Positions 24,901 through 35,251 of a DNA stretch of 64,000 bases are shown piece by piece. Both the position numbers and the translations under genes were made by a program. This DNA comes from Antedon bifida (Eukaryota; Echinodermata; Crinoidea; Comatulida; Antedonidae): contig OY727094.1 of NCBI GenBank assembly GCA_963402885.1, forward strand, positions 33,978,501-34,042,500, given 5' to 3'. Numbering within the stretch: the first letter of the stretch is position 1; each line of letters starts with the position of its first letter. The notes under the pieces are model-generated. The model saw nothing but the letters and a program-made list of their open reading frames with translations, made no database searches and had not been told where the DNA came from.

Positions 24901-27900
24901 TTTTACTTTTCTTTAAAAATCATCACAATGTTCGTGGATCACCCTATAAAAAGTGTTTAAATACGAATATTTGTACACATATTATTGATTGTTTTATTTC
25001 GCCTTTTGTGTTTCTTCAGCAAGGATGAGACCGAACACTGTGTTAATGCCTGTCAAGTTTGCTTTTCTTATAATTGCTCACACTTGTGAAGACTGCGTGG
25101 TAAGAATATTAATTGTTACCCCTCGCTTGGTACTACCAAGGGTACACTTTGTGTCCCAAAGGAGTCTCATTAATAGAGGTTCACATTAACAATGCAAACA
25201 ATTCCTTGTCTTTAACTCTCATTCTGCTTATTTTGATAGCTAACTCATCGATAACCATTTTCAGAAAAAAATAATTATATGTGTGTAATAATTGATTTTA
25301 TTTTCTGCAGATGCAATTAATAGATGTTATTTATAGACCATATTTCTTTTACGTGATACACGTTGATTTTCGGCAAGATAACGTGAGAGATGTAAGTAAA
25401 ATGTCATTAGTAAACACAAGGTCTGGGGTAGATCTAATTGCCTTTTTATTATGAGTGTGTATACTTGATGAGTTATTGAACGACAACGATACAATAGTTG
25501 CTACGATGACATTGGCAATGATAGACCTATTGATAAGAATGATGTGAAGAATGATAATTACGATGGAGATGATGAGTAGGTAAACTGTGTCTGTACAATA
25601 ATACTACTTTTGGAATGGACTGTAATTTTGGTTATTTTTTTGTTTATTTTTTTTTATTTATTCGGTATAAAAAACAATCACAACAATCCCAGCGGGCAAA
25701 CCTGTGATTTACAAATATAAAACAAAGAAGAGCACAATAAAAAAAAGCAAGCAAACAAAATTAATTACATATGAACAGGAGCATATAAAAATACGAAAAA
25801 AGGAGATTATAAAAATATACTAAATTATTATGATTATTTTTCATATTAAAGTTTATTTAGGCTATTCATATCATTTTTTGTATTTTTTATTTATATATAT
25901 ATATAAATCCAAAGGCAAATTACTGAAAAAATGTCAATGCTGTGGGTATCAGTGGCTGGATCTTAATGGAGATACAAAAAAAAAGCGAAAAGCTAAATCA
26001 AAACGTTAGCAGAGCTTTCGGGCAACACTAGCCCTTCATCAGTGCAAGTGAAGGAATTTGGATAACGTCATAGTATAAAAACTGGCAAGTGCTGCCTGGG
26101 TGGACAGGAATAAAAGAAATACAACAAAAGGTGACAGGGAGGAGTCTGCAACACATTTATATATATATATATATTTGTTATCGTTTTAAATAGCTTTTCG
26201 CTTTTTTTTTGTATCTCCATTGAGATTCAGCCACTGATACCCACAGCATTGTCATTTTTCAGTATTTTGCCTTTGGATTTATATATTTTTTATATATGTA
26301 TTTTTTTTCTGTAAATATTTATATTTTGTTTTCGTTCTGTGTTTATTAGTATGTGTTATATGACAATACTGTAACGTACGGTGAGAGTCAATGAAGAAAT
26401 GAATTGTATATAATAACATGCCAGTAATATTGTTTAAATGTGTGTTTTTATTTACAAATTACAGGAACTCGTAAAACGAATAAATGTATTGCCGCATTAT
26501 GCAAACGTACGAGTTCTTCCAAAAGAAAGGTCCTTTACCGCCAGTTGGGGATCGTTCTACATTCTCAGAGCCGAGCTAGAGGTAAATACATTGTTACAAA
26601 TAATTTGTTCTAAAGCTCTGTCTACACTATCAAACTTTATGTGACAACAATATGTGATGTGGCCATAATGGACATGATGATGTCATATCACTACCATATT
26701 TAAGCATATCACTAGGCCTACCATATACGGGAACTTCACACTTTTTTTTGTCAAACTAATTTGATAGTGTAGACAGAGCTTTAAACACACCATGGCACTA
26801 CAATAGTAAGCGTCGTGTACTCACACTGGTTCTCAGCGTCGTGTACTCACACTGGTTCTAAGCGTCGTGTACTCACACTGGTTCTCAGCGTCGTGTACTC
26901 ACACTGGTTCTCAGCGTCGTGTACTCACACTGGTTCTAAGCGTCGTGTACTCACACTGGTTCTAAGCGTCGTGTACTCACACTGGTTCTAAGCGTCGTGT
27001 ACTCACACTGGTTCTAAGCGTCGTGTACTCACACTGGTTCTAAGCGTCGTGTACTCACACTGGTTCTCAGCGTCGTGTACTCACACTGGTTCTCAGCGTC
27101 GTGTACTCACACTGGTTCTCAAATAACTGTTCTTCCAGTAGGGTTGAAACAAAGAATTTTATGCGTATAAGCTTTTGTCGAACTTAATTTGTACGAAACA
27201 ATTATTGTTCAGATCTTGTTTGGTTTCTACCAGTCTGGATGGTGACGATTTATTTAAATGATGCCACAAGTTCAAGTTCATTTTTATTCACACAAAGCAA
27301 TATTATTTTTTATGATAAACATAATGCAGTACATAGTTTTGCCGTGTGTCTGGAAAGACCAAACTCAAAGAGCTTTAACACTGGTTCCATCAGGAAAAAC
27401 CTTGTAGATAAAGGTTCATACAGGGACAAACAGGGGTTACAGTCACAACTAGCCAATTGTATTATATTAATTCATTTGAAATGCAACATTTCAGGGCATT
27501 GAGGAGCTGGCTAGAATGGGTGCTTGGGATTTCGTAATTAACCTCAGTGGTGCTGATTTGCCGTTTACTGATGTTGACGACATGGCGGCAACTTACGCCG
27601 CATATCGAAGTAAGCTTTTAATTATTTGTGTTAATTAATCTAACTAACAGTAAATAGCTAAATAAGCAGCCATCTTCGGCTTATACTGCATAACCTTTGT
27701 GTCGCCACAACAGAAATGTGGACCTACGTAGAAACAACTGTAAAATACTATCAAATAGGCCTACGCTACAGTAATAGTAATCAATCACATTCATGCTAAT
27801 AATAATAATAATAAAGATTAGTAATGTGAACTTCTACATTAAAGGTGTGTTCAATGCGCATTCAAAATAATATCGACATTTAACCCATATTCTTTCTTAC

Positions 27901-30900
27901 TTTTGGCTCCAACCATATCTTTTGTTTTTTTCTTGAGAAAGCTAGGAATTTTGTTGGTGTAAGAGAAACCTGGAAAGATCGTCGATCGTCTGCGAAAGAT
28001 GTGTCCGTTTGGCACGCGTGTGGGAATCACGTATATAACGTTACATCACGTGGTCCACCACCTCGTTGGAGTACCCAGCTGAGCGCATCCCAATGGTTTA
28101 TATTGGATAGGTAAGACTTTTCACAGAAAAGTTTATACACGCGCGTTCAAACATTGATAAAATAATGGTGCAGCTTTTTCACGCGCGCGTAAACTTTGTG
28201 TTGATTGTTTTTCATTATTGTCATATACTATACAAATCAATAACTTGAAATTTATATTCTGTTTACCTATAATACAATCTATTATTATTCCATAATTTTA
28301 GTTTTAAAAGCTCTGTCTACACTATCAAACTTTATGTGACAACAAAATTTGACACGATGACGTCATATCACTACAATATTTGGGCACATGAAACTTTTTC
28401 TATCAAACTAGTTTGACAGTGTAAACAGAGATTTAAAGCTCTGTTTACACCTATCAAACTTGACAAAACATTTGATGTGCCTATAATATGGACATTTATG
28501 GACATGATGATGTCATATCACTACCATATTTGGGCTCATCACACTTTTTGTTGTCAAACTAGTTTGATAGTGTAGACAGGGCTTTAACTTCTCTTTTTAT
28601 TTATAGGGGATTTGCTACAACGATCATAAACCAGGATTTTCGATCCAAACGTTTGAACCAAATTCAGTTTTTCCAGCAAACTTGCATAGTTCCAGACGAA
28701 TCTTATCTACAGTCGATGCTGTTCAATTCAGATTTCAAGTAAGTAAAGGTTGATTCACACGAGAGGAATACAAGCAACGTGTGGACATTTCGTTCACACG
28801 AGAGAATTACGACGTAAATGCATTTGATTACCAATTGTTATATTTATATGTTTCTATGATTTTTTTAAAAATATTTTATTTATTCTTTTTCAGATATACA
28901 TACATTTATGATCATTCTCGATTGTATCACTTTCCATCGTCACGATACGACATCCGGGGTCTCTGCAAACATTCATTTGATATAGATTACTGTGGCCAGG
29001 TAATTTACTGAATTTGTAACATTTTATTGTCATTTGTACACCATTATATTTATGGATATAATATGAATGTATGAGCATAATGATTGATGGTTCTAATTTG
29101 CAGAGCCCAAACTATTTCGAGGAGCACGACATAAAAACGTTTAAAGGAAGTACACAAAAGTTTAATTTTGGGCGTAAATACCCATACGACGCAAAACATC
29201 CAACGAGACAAGCAGCCATTAAGATAATAACGAATTCAGATATGTACCACTTTATAGAAGGAAGAGGAACGGTAGACCAATTGTTTATTCGGTAACTAAT
29301 TTGATATTGATTAAAGCCTTGTCTACACTATCAAACTTTATGTGACAACAAAATGTGATGTGCCCATATATGGTCATGATGTCATATAACTACCATGTTT
29401 AGGCTTATTACTACCATGTTTAGGCACATCACACATTTTTTGACAAACTAGGTTGATAGTGTAGACAGAGCTAAACATATGGTAGATCGAATAAAATAAA
29501 ATAGAATTATACACCTATCGCCCTCTTACAACCAGAACTAGACAGATTACTGATTTACATAATTTACTCGGCAAATTGTGACGTCACTGCTTGATATACA
29601 TTTCGTATTCGGGATTATTGATAATAATGCAGTACAGTACTCCATTAGTAAACAGATAGTTATATCTATTCGATAATGCCCACGCATTTCACTAACACCA
29701 GCGACAATATTAGTAGTTACTAGTAGTTTCAAGCCTTTTTTGCATAATATTTTGAAAACAGTGCATTATATTATATTATACCCTCCTGTTATTGGCGAAT
29801 TTATTTTGCTGTTGGTTGGGTTCGGAAATAAAATAGAAAAATAGAAATATAACTATCGTTTCAGACAACTAGTTGAAGAAGCACTTTACCAAAAGTTTGG
29901 GAAGAGTTGGAGAGACATGTATAACGTCACAGACATATTAAAAGTGCGAATACTGCGAACGCTCACTGCCGACAACCCGTGCTGTAAGCCAATCTATTTA
30001 ACAAGGAACACCTTACAGTTCCGATATAAATATTGGATCGATTTCTCAGTAGTAAGTTTTCTTTTTTTTCTTGTATTATTATATATTATTTACAATTATC
30101 TTATGTGAAATATTCGTGCGACAGGCGTGTGATATGCGTGCGTATACTCGTGCGATACCTGCTGTGTAATATCATGTGACATCCGCAGATTGGAATAAGA
30201 TTTTTTCAATTTTACATAGAATCACCAGCATCTTATCTGAATGACTGTGTGCAACCAACTAAACCTCTTTAATTTCACTCTTTCACCCTGATCGGACATA
30301 CTTTAATCAGCCTATTAAAAATATGTTAACACATTATATTTCTTATAATTGTTTTTTTCAGGTTGATTTAATCACACATAGAAAAACGTTTATGCGTACG
30401 TCAATGGTAAGATATACATTCATCTTTTGATACGTAGTTTGTTTTCTCGCATCATTCAGCAATCGCCATTTCACACAAACATGATATATGCTAATAATGT
30501 GTTTTTTTTAAATATTTTCTTTTGTTTTTTTTCCATTTGTCTTTAGAAACCAATCGACAACTTCAACTGTTTTGTGAATGGGCATATTAAGGCGCTATCG
30601 GTTTCTTTTATGTAAGTGTGTTATTACTGTAAATCTTAATGATACAGAATATTGAGTGCTTTCGATTTTCCGACGATTTATGACTTATGCAAATGAATTT
30701 AATTACGTCAATTTCGATCTTTTCTTTTTGTGACGACTGTGGTTCTACCACCATGTGAAATAATAAATTAAATTGTTTTAGACGACTTAACAAAAAGTAC
30801 CAAACCAAACGTATACGAATTCTAACTCCATATGACGTCATAAAAGTATAGCTTCTTAATATTATCTACGTTTAAGTAATTCACCATTACGCTGATTAAA

Positions 30901-33900
30901 ATCAATAATAAGTATGACGTTATCACCAATGTACTAAAATGTTGGTTTTATTTTTTTTTTTTAGGAAAGATAATTTCGTTCCTCACGAACCTGATTCAGA
31001 TAGACCAATAACATATACAATCTATTTTAACCGTGGGGATAAAAGGAATATTGATAGGAAAAAGCATAAATGTAATGGTAGGTCTATAGCTGGATCAATG
31101 TACCCCATACAAACGATTTGTGTATATGTACCCAGAAGATGGATATAGCATAACAACCAAAACTTTGACGTCATTCTCAACCATATTTCATTTCCCTTTA
31201 GAAACACATGGTTGTACTGTACCGCAAACCTAACTTTACAAACGAAGGGTATTTACGCAAGTCCACTTTAGTGGCGTAACGCAGATGCCTGATGCCCCCG
31301 GTTTTGGAACCCCAAGTGGCCCTCCAGCACTGAGGGCGTTTTTAGCCTTTTTCGACATAATACCTGTTTTTTCATCTGGGCACTGCTCAGAGGCTCCCAT
31401 AAGCTCCGGGGCTCCTGGGTTTATCCAGTGAACGCTCATAACCGTTACACCACTAGTCAACTTGTAATAATAGGCTTTAATGCAAATGTAGACCTAGCTG
31501 AATCGAGATAAAATGTATATCTACCAAGCATTGTATTTATACACATAGTGGTCCGCCTACATTCCACTTTCTATAGGCCTATTAAAGTTTTTCTTCTATT
31601 ATCTTCCAGATCTACCAGATCCAACATCACCTATTTATGATTTCATTCAAGCAAAAAATTCCTCGAGATATAATTATGCAAAATTTACAAAAGATGAACT
31701 GAAATTCAAGGCTATGTTGATATCACCTGATGGTACTGAGTCCTGTGAATGGCAATCACAGATCACTCTTAGCACATACGATAAACTATTTAAGGTAAGA
31801 GTAACAAGATGAAGGCTATGTTAATATCACCTAGTGATACGGAGTCCTGTGAATGGCACTCACAGATCACTCTTAGCACATACGATAAACTATTTAATGT
31901 ACGAGTAACAAGATGAAGGCTATGTTGATATCACCTGGTGGTACTGAGTCATGTGAATGGCACTCACAGATCACTCTTAGCACATACGATAAACTATTTA
32001 AGGTACGAGTAACAAGATATCCAATCTAAGACCACTGTTAAAATCTCAGAGATCACATTTATTAAATACGATGAACTATCTAAGGTAAGGTTAAACTTAT
32101 CTCCAATCAAAGTTTACTGAAATCTCGAGTAAAGATCACTTTTTGTGACCCAGATGAACACACAATAGATTTCTGACCATCATTTAGACGTCGTCAGTCC
32201 TAAACAACATGGTTAACCGAGGCAGGAAACAATATATATTTTCATAGATTTTATCGATATCAAATTGGATAAAAAGAAAAGCTAATTAACAATTAATACT
32301 GATGTGATAAAGGATGATAATGTTTAATAATGATTTTGACGAATAAAAGTCTTCTGACGATTTCAATGAGGATGTTAGTAGGCCTAAATGTGACGATGAT
32401 TTGTACTGTATGACACTTATAACCTTAATACATAGATTCGTTTACTAATATAAAACATATCTACGTATTTCTTAGAAAAATACCCGATCTAAGCTGAAGA
32501 TGAAAATGGCTTGTTCACCCATTACCACGCCAGGGTGGTGGCGTTTGGTTTTGCAGCAAACTGGCGTCAAGAACCCCTTCCCGTACACAGCATCCATGTT
32601 CCTTGGACACACTGGGAAGTCGAAGCAGAATATTTCAGGTGTGTTACTATATATGCCTATGACAAAACATGCCGGTCTTTTAAGCTCCGTTTACACTATC
32701 AAACTTTATGTGACAAAAAATGTGATGTGCCCATGTATGAACATGATCACGTCATATCACTACCATATTTGGGGATGTCACTAATTTGATAGTGTAGACA
32801 GAGCTTTAATAACACACTGTTGGCCGTTTTAAAATTTAGTAGGCCTACCAGTACAAGAAAACTATACCATATATAATTGTTTCAACCATATTATATAGAC
32901 AATTTAAAGATATATCGTTATTTTACAATTCCAGAAAATATTAAAGGTCTCTGGAACTTGGAAGGATTGATGGAATTAAACATTGAGGATATCGAATTCC
33001 AAGCTAAATGGAGTCATCCCAACGTGTTCGACACGCATAGGTTTGGCGCTAGCGTAAAACACGAAAACACATCAGTAATGAAACCACCTATTACTACAAA
33101 ACATATTTCAAATTCAAGTCACTCAACTTCAGATTTAATCTATGCAAAACAAGTTGGCAGTGATGAGAATAAAGCTATAGAAGACGGCCAGGTGTTCAGA
33201 AAACTTCGCAACGACAGAATGTCGGAAGTTAAGAACAATATAAATAATATTCCAGTTTATGATAAAAACAATAAAGAATGGTTTATGAATGAATTAGATA
33301 TGTAAGTATGGTTATAAATTATTTTGTCATTATCTTAATCACCATATCATACATCATCAAAATCACTATTCTTAATCATCTTGTCAAATTCTCCACACCC
33401 AACTTCACCCATTATTTAATCTATATCGCACAATTTTTATATACTCATGTGTTTATATGTCTTTTTTCAGATCCTTACAAAAACCTGCAACCTCATCGGT
33501 TTTAAAATATATGGGAATGACTTTTATTTTATTTATTATACTAAAATGGTACGTGGTATTTTATATTTTTCATGCGTATTATACTATACCCACAACTTTG
33601 ATCACGTCGATTCGTAATAAACAGGTAACCCCTTACTCGTCTCGAAAGATGTACTAGGTTCTTTAAAGCGCACACGAACCAGATGTGTACACTGGACCTA
33701 CGGTTAATCGTCCTTATCCATGAAGACTCGTTCTACCACCAGAACAGCGAGTGAGCATCGAACCATTGCCGATGTTAAACGTAACACAGTAAGGCCTAAT
33801 ATAATGATAATAATTGGTCTATTGTTGTTGTTACTTTTAGGTTGAGACATAGAAGAGGACAAAAGTTATTTGCAGCTGGTTCGATCATTAAATGTGTTTT

Positions 33901-33979
33901 TCTGTTTGTGATTCTCTACTTGCTTGCTCATCTATTTAACTTCTACTTGAACAGATATACTGTAATTAATTTTACGTAG
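18203..33979 (+). CDS. GT14 xylosyltransferase-like protein with SUEL-like N-terminus
   Basis: Twenty-one exons encode 1133 residues: 18203-18999, 23922-23996, 24304-24409, 24623-24716, 25020-25099, 25311-25391, 26465-26581, 27495-27609, 27942-28110, 28607-28738, 28894-28999, 29104-29291, 29865-30051, 30362-30406, 30547-30611, 30965-31077, 31610-31794, 32476-32638, 32935-33301, 33471-33548, 33841-33979. All junctions are GT-AG and keep phase. A signal peptide or anchor (residues 9-22) precedes a Cys-rich lectin-like region. The catalytic part resembles peptide O-xylosyltransferases, the enzymes that start glycosaminoglycan chains in the Golgi: FAFLIIAHTCEDC, FYVIHVDFR, WDFVINLSGADLPF, PDESYLQSML and YCGQSPNYF. 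The protein is longer than vertebrate XYLT1/2 (roughly 870-960 residues) and ends in two hydrophobic stretches. The family call is firm; the acceptor and the reaction are not shown. Confidence 0.87.
21050..21345 (+). repeat. 12-bp minisatellite (CCCCTTAGCTAG)n
   Basis: About 24 units of CCCCTTAGCTAG with variants TTAGTTAG and CCTCTAGCCT. The 135-residue 'ASPLASPL' ORF is its translation, not a protein. Inside intron 1. Confidence 0.95.
22538..22690. mobile_element. CG-rich palindromic MITE, degenerate copy
   Basis: TTGGTTCCCACTTTTGGACG at the left and CTTGCGTTGCGTC at the right match the complete palindromic element at 51406-51589. Confidence 0.55.
22709..22868. mobile_element. MITE family A, copy 1
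   Basis: Ends are AAAGTTCTGTCTACACTATC and its inverse GATAGTGTAGACAGAGCTTT. The family core includes ATATGGGCACATC and GACATCATCATGTCC. Non-coding, in intron 1. Confidence 0.9.
25901..26286 (-). mobile_element. inverted-repeat element with hammerhead-like motif
   Basis: Arms 25901-25995 and 26191-26286 are inverse copies: TCCAAAGGCAAATTACTGA against TCAGTATTTTGCCTTTGGA, and GGAGATACAAAAAAAAAGCG against its complement. On the minus strand the spacer carries CTGATGA (26042-26036), one A, stem GGGC/GCCC with a 7-base loop, then GAAA (26019-26016). The layout matches the element at 3674-3803. Located in the intron between exons 6 and 7 of the xylosyltransferase-like gene. Confidence 0.6.
26612..26783. 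mobile_element. MITE family A, copy 2
   Basis: Near-perfect ends AAAGCTCTGTCTACACTATC and inverse, bordered by TA on both sides. It starts just after exon 7. Confidence 0.92.
26808..27121 (+). repeat. 26-bp minisatellite, 12 copies
   Basis: The unit is AGCGTCGTGTACTCACACTG plus GTTCTA or GTTCTC, repeated 12 times with no spacer. The final base alternates A/C between copies; otherwise copies look identical, implying recent expansion. In the intron before exon 8. Confidence 0.95.
28307..28585. mobile_element. MITE family A, two copies in tandem
   Basis: Copy 3 spans 28307-28434 and copy 4 spans 28435-28585, abutting in the same intron just before exon 10. The end of the second lies about 20 bases from the exon 10 acceptor. 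Confidence 0.88.
29313..29473. mobile_element. MITE family A, copy 5
   Basis: Starts AAAGCCTTGTCTACACTATC, ends GATAGTGTAGACAGAGCT, and begins ~20 bases after the exon 12 donor. Confidence 0.88.
31269..31455. mobile_element. hAT-type MITE, copy 1
   Basis: Terminal repeats TAGTGGCGTAACG and CGTTACACCACTA. Flanks GTCCACTT and GTCAACTT are an 8-bp duplication with one mismatch. Same family as 37690-37891. In the intron between exons 16 and 17. The ORF through it is not a gene. Confidence 0.85.
31705..32015 (+). repeat. exon-17 3' end repeated twice downstream
   Basis: The last ~90 bases of exon 17 with its donor (AAGGCTATGTTGATATCACC through ACGATAAACTATTTAAGG) recur at about 31810-31910 and 31912-32012, period ~103 bp. 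The real donor is at 31795. Read-through from exon 17 meets TGA within a few codons, so the copies cannot extend the exon in frame. Confidence 0.85.
32681..32807. mobile_element. MITE family A, copy 6
   Basis: TAAGCTCCGTTTACACTATC at the left and GATAGTGTAGACAGAGCTTT at the right. It begins ~40 bases after the exon 18 donor. Confidence 0.85.
32935..33979 (+). other. variable linker and C-terminal hydrophobic pair
   Basis: Exon 19 (32935-33301) codes a polar, Asn/Lys/Ser-rich linker. Exon 20 ends in YMGMTFILFIILKW and exon 21 has IIKCVFLFVILYLLAHLF, with a basic LRHRRGQK loop between them and a stop at 33977-33979. Vertebrate XYLTs are type II proteins without a C-terminal membrane anchor, so this is unusual for the family. 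Confidence 0.65.
33626..33785. mobile_element. dispersed repeat shared with 5995-6160
   Basis: ACTCGTCTCGAAAGATGTAC, ACTGGACCTACGGTTAATCG, GAAGACTCGTTCTACCACC and a following tRNA-like end repeat the earlier copy in order. Sits in the last intron of the xylosyltransferase-like gene. Confidence 0.75.
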
Positions 33980-34011
33980 AAATATATGAAACGATTCATA
34001 ACACAAGTGCA

Positions 34012-34215
34012 TGTATACTTCAGTGTGTGAAGTGGCCCTATTATTATTTGCCAACACCTATTCACACAGCAATATTATTTTAATAACTGTATACAATATA
34101 TCAAATACCACAAGTACATAATGTATACTTCAGTGTGTGAATTGGCCCTATTATTATTTGCCAACACCTATTTACACGGTCATATTAATAACTGTATACA
34201 ATAAATCAAATTTGC
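34012..34215 (+). repeat. ~112-bp direct duplication in the 3' flank/UTR
   Basis: GTATACTTCAGTGTGTGAA, GCCAACACCTATT and AACTGTATACAATA appear twice in order. An AATAAA at 34200-34205 could be the polyadenylation signal of the xylosyltransferase-like gene, about 220 bases after its stop. Confidence 0.75.
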
Positions 34216-34764
34216 CTTGTTAGGCATGTATAACTGAAAATCATGAATGCTTCGATAATGTACGCAATCAATAACAAAACCCACCGAACAAAATATAGTT
34301 CCTATTTTAATCAGAGTATAAGAGGAGGGATGGCCCATTATATGCGTCAGGCTTAGTTGATGGGTGGATTACCAACTTACCTGGATAGACGGACCCTATG
34401 CTGGTGACAAAGTAGCTTTAAGATATTTTGATAACTGTGCCTTAGAAATTAATAAATTTAAAATAATATATATAAATTGAGTAGAATTTTGATTTTCTAG
34501 TACTTAAAAGTCTAAGCATGATATGATGATGATTATGGTGATAATGATAATGGTGATTATGATTATGATGATGATAACCAGAATGGTGTTATAGTGACAT
34601 GGATATATGCTGATAAGAGTGGTAAGGAAGATTATGGTGATTATAAGTATTATGGGGATTGTTTACATCAAAGAACATATTTATTGATTACTGGATTTGG
34701 GTTAATGTTTATGTATTTATATAGCGCATTCCACAAACGTCGTCTCATGAATGCGTGGTTGACT

Positions 34765-34926
34765 GAACTCTGTCTACACTATCAAACTAGTTTGACAAAA
34801 AGTGTGATGTGCCCAAATATGGTAGTGATATACCCAAATATGGTAGTGATATGACATCATCGTGTCCATATATCGGCACATCACATTTTTTTGTCACATA
34901 AAGTTTGTTAGTGTAGACAGAGCTTT
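34765..34926. mobile_element. MITE family A, copy 7 (intergenic)
   Basis: ACTCTGTCTACACTATCAAA at the left and GTGTAGACAGAGCTTT at the right, between the xylosyltransferase-like gene and the GPCR. Just upstream (34520-34585) is a GATGATGATTATG-rich simple repeat. Confidence 0.88.
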
Positions 34927-35251
34927 AGATGTTACACATCATAAGATATTGCCATTTCATAATGATTTGGTTCACATCAAAATACATTAGCATTCATATC
35001 GAAATTGGTTCACATCGGACATGGGCTCATACATCATTCAAGAGGGTTATTACAATTACACGGTAGTCGTGACAACCGATAAAGAATGTTGATCAACTAA
35101 ACACCTTCCGACTAGTTAATGAACAAGCTTAATATCAGTTTTTGCTTTGTATATTTATTTACCAGTACAGTGTACTTTGACCACACTATAAGTTATCTAA
35201 TATTGTTTGATCAACACCTATCATTTCGTGTACTGGCTATGGAATGTGAGC

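Larger units (their letters stand above)
25020..29291 (+). other. GT14 catalytic exons
   Basis: Exons 5-12 hold the Branch-type glycosyltransferase fold. FAFLIIAHTCEDC opens the nucleotide-binding half, FYVIHVDFRQDN follows, then ASWGSFYILRAELEGIEEL, then WDFVINLSGADLPF, whose WDF is the counterpart of the xylosyltransferase WD motif. SQWFILDRGF and VPDESYLQSML follow; the Glu after PD is the expected catalytic base position. DYCGQSPNYF is a xylosyltransferase-type CGxSP motif that separates it from core-2/I-branching enzymes. Confidence 0.8.

Noticed and set aside
26808..27121. Regular repeats resembling a CRISPR array
   Set aside because: Units are directly adjacent with no spacers and lie in an animal intron; this is a minisatellite.
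31236..31460. 74-residue reverse ORF similar to one at 37630-37875
   Set aside because: Both are translations of the hAT MITE, whose ends and target duplications are identified.
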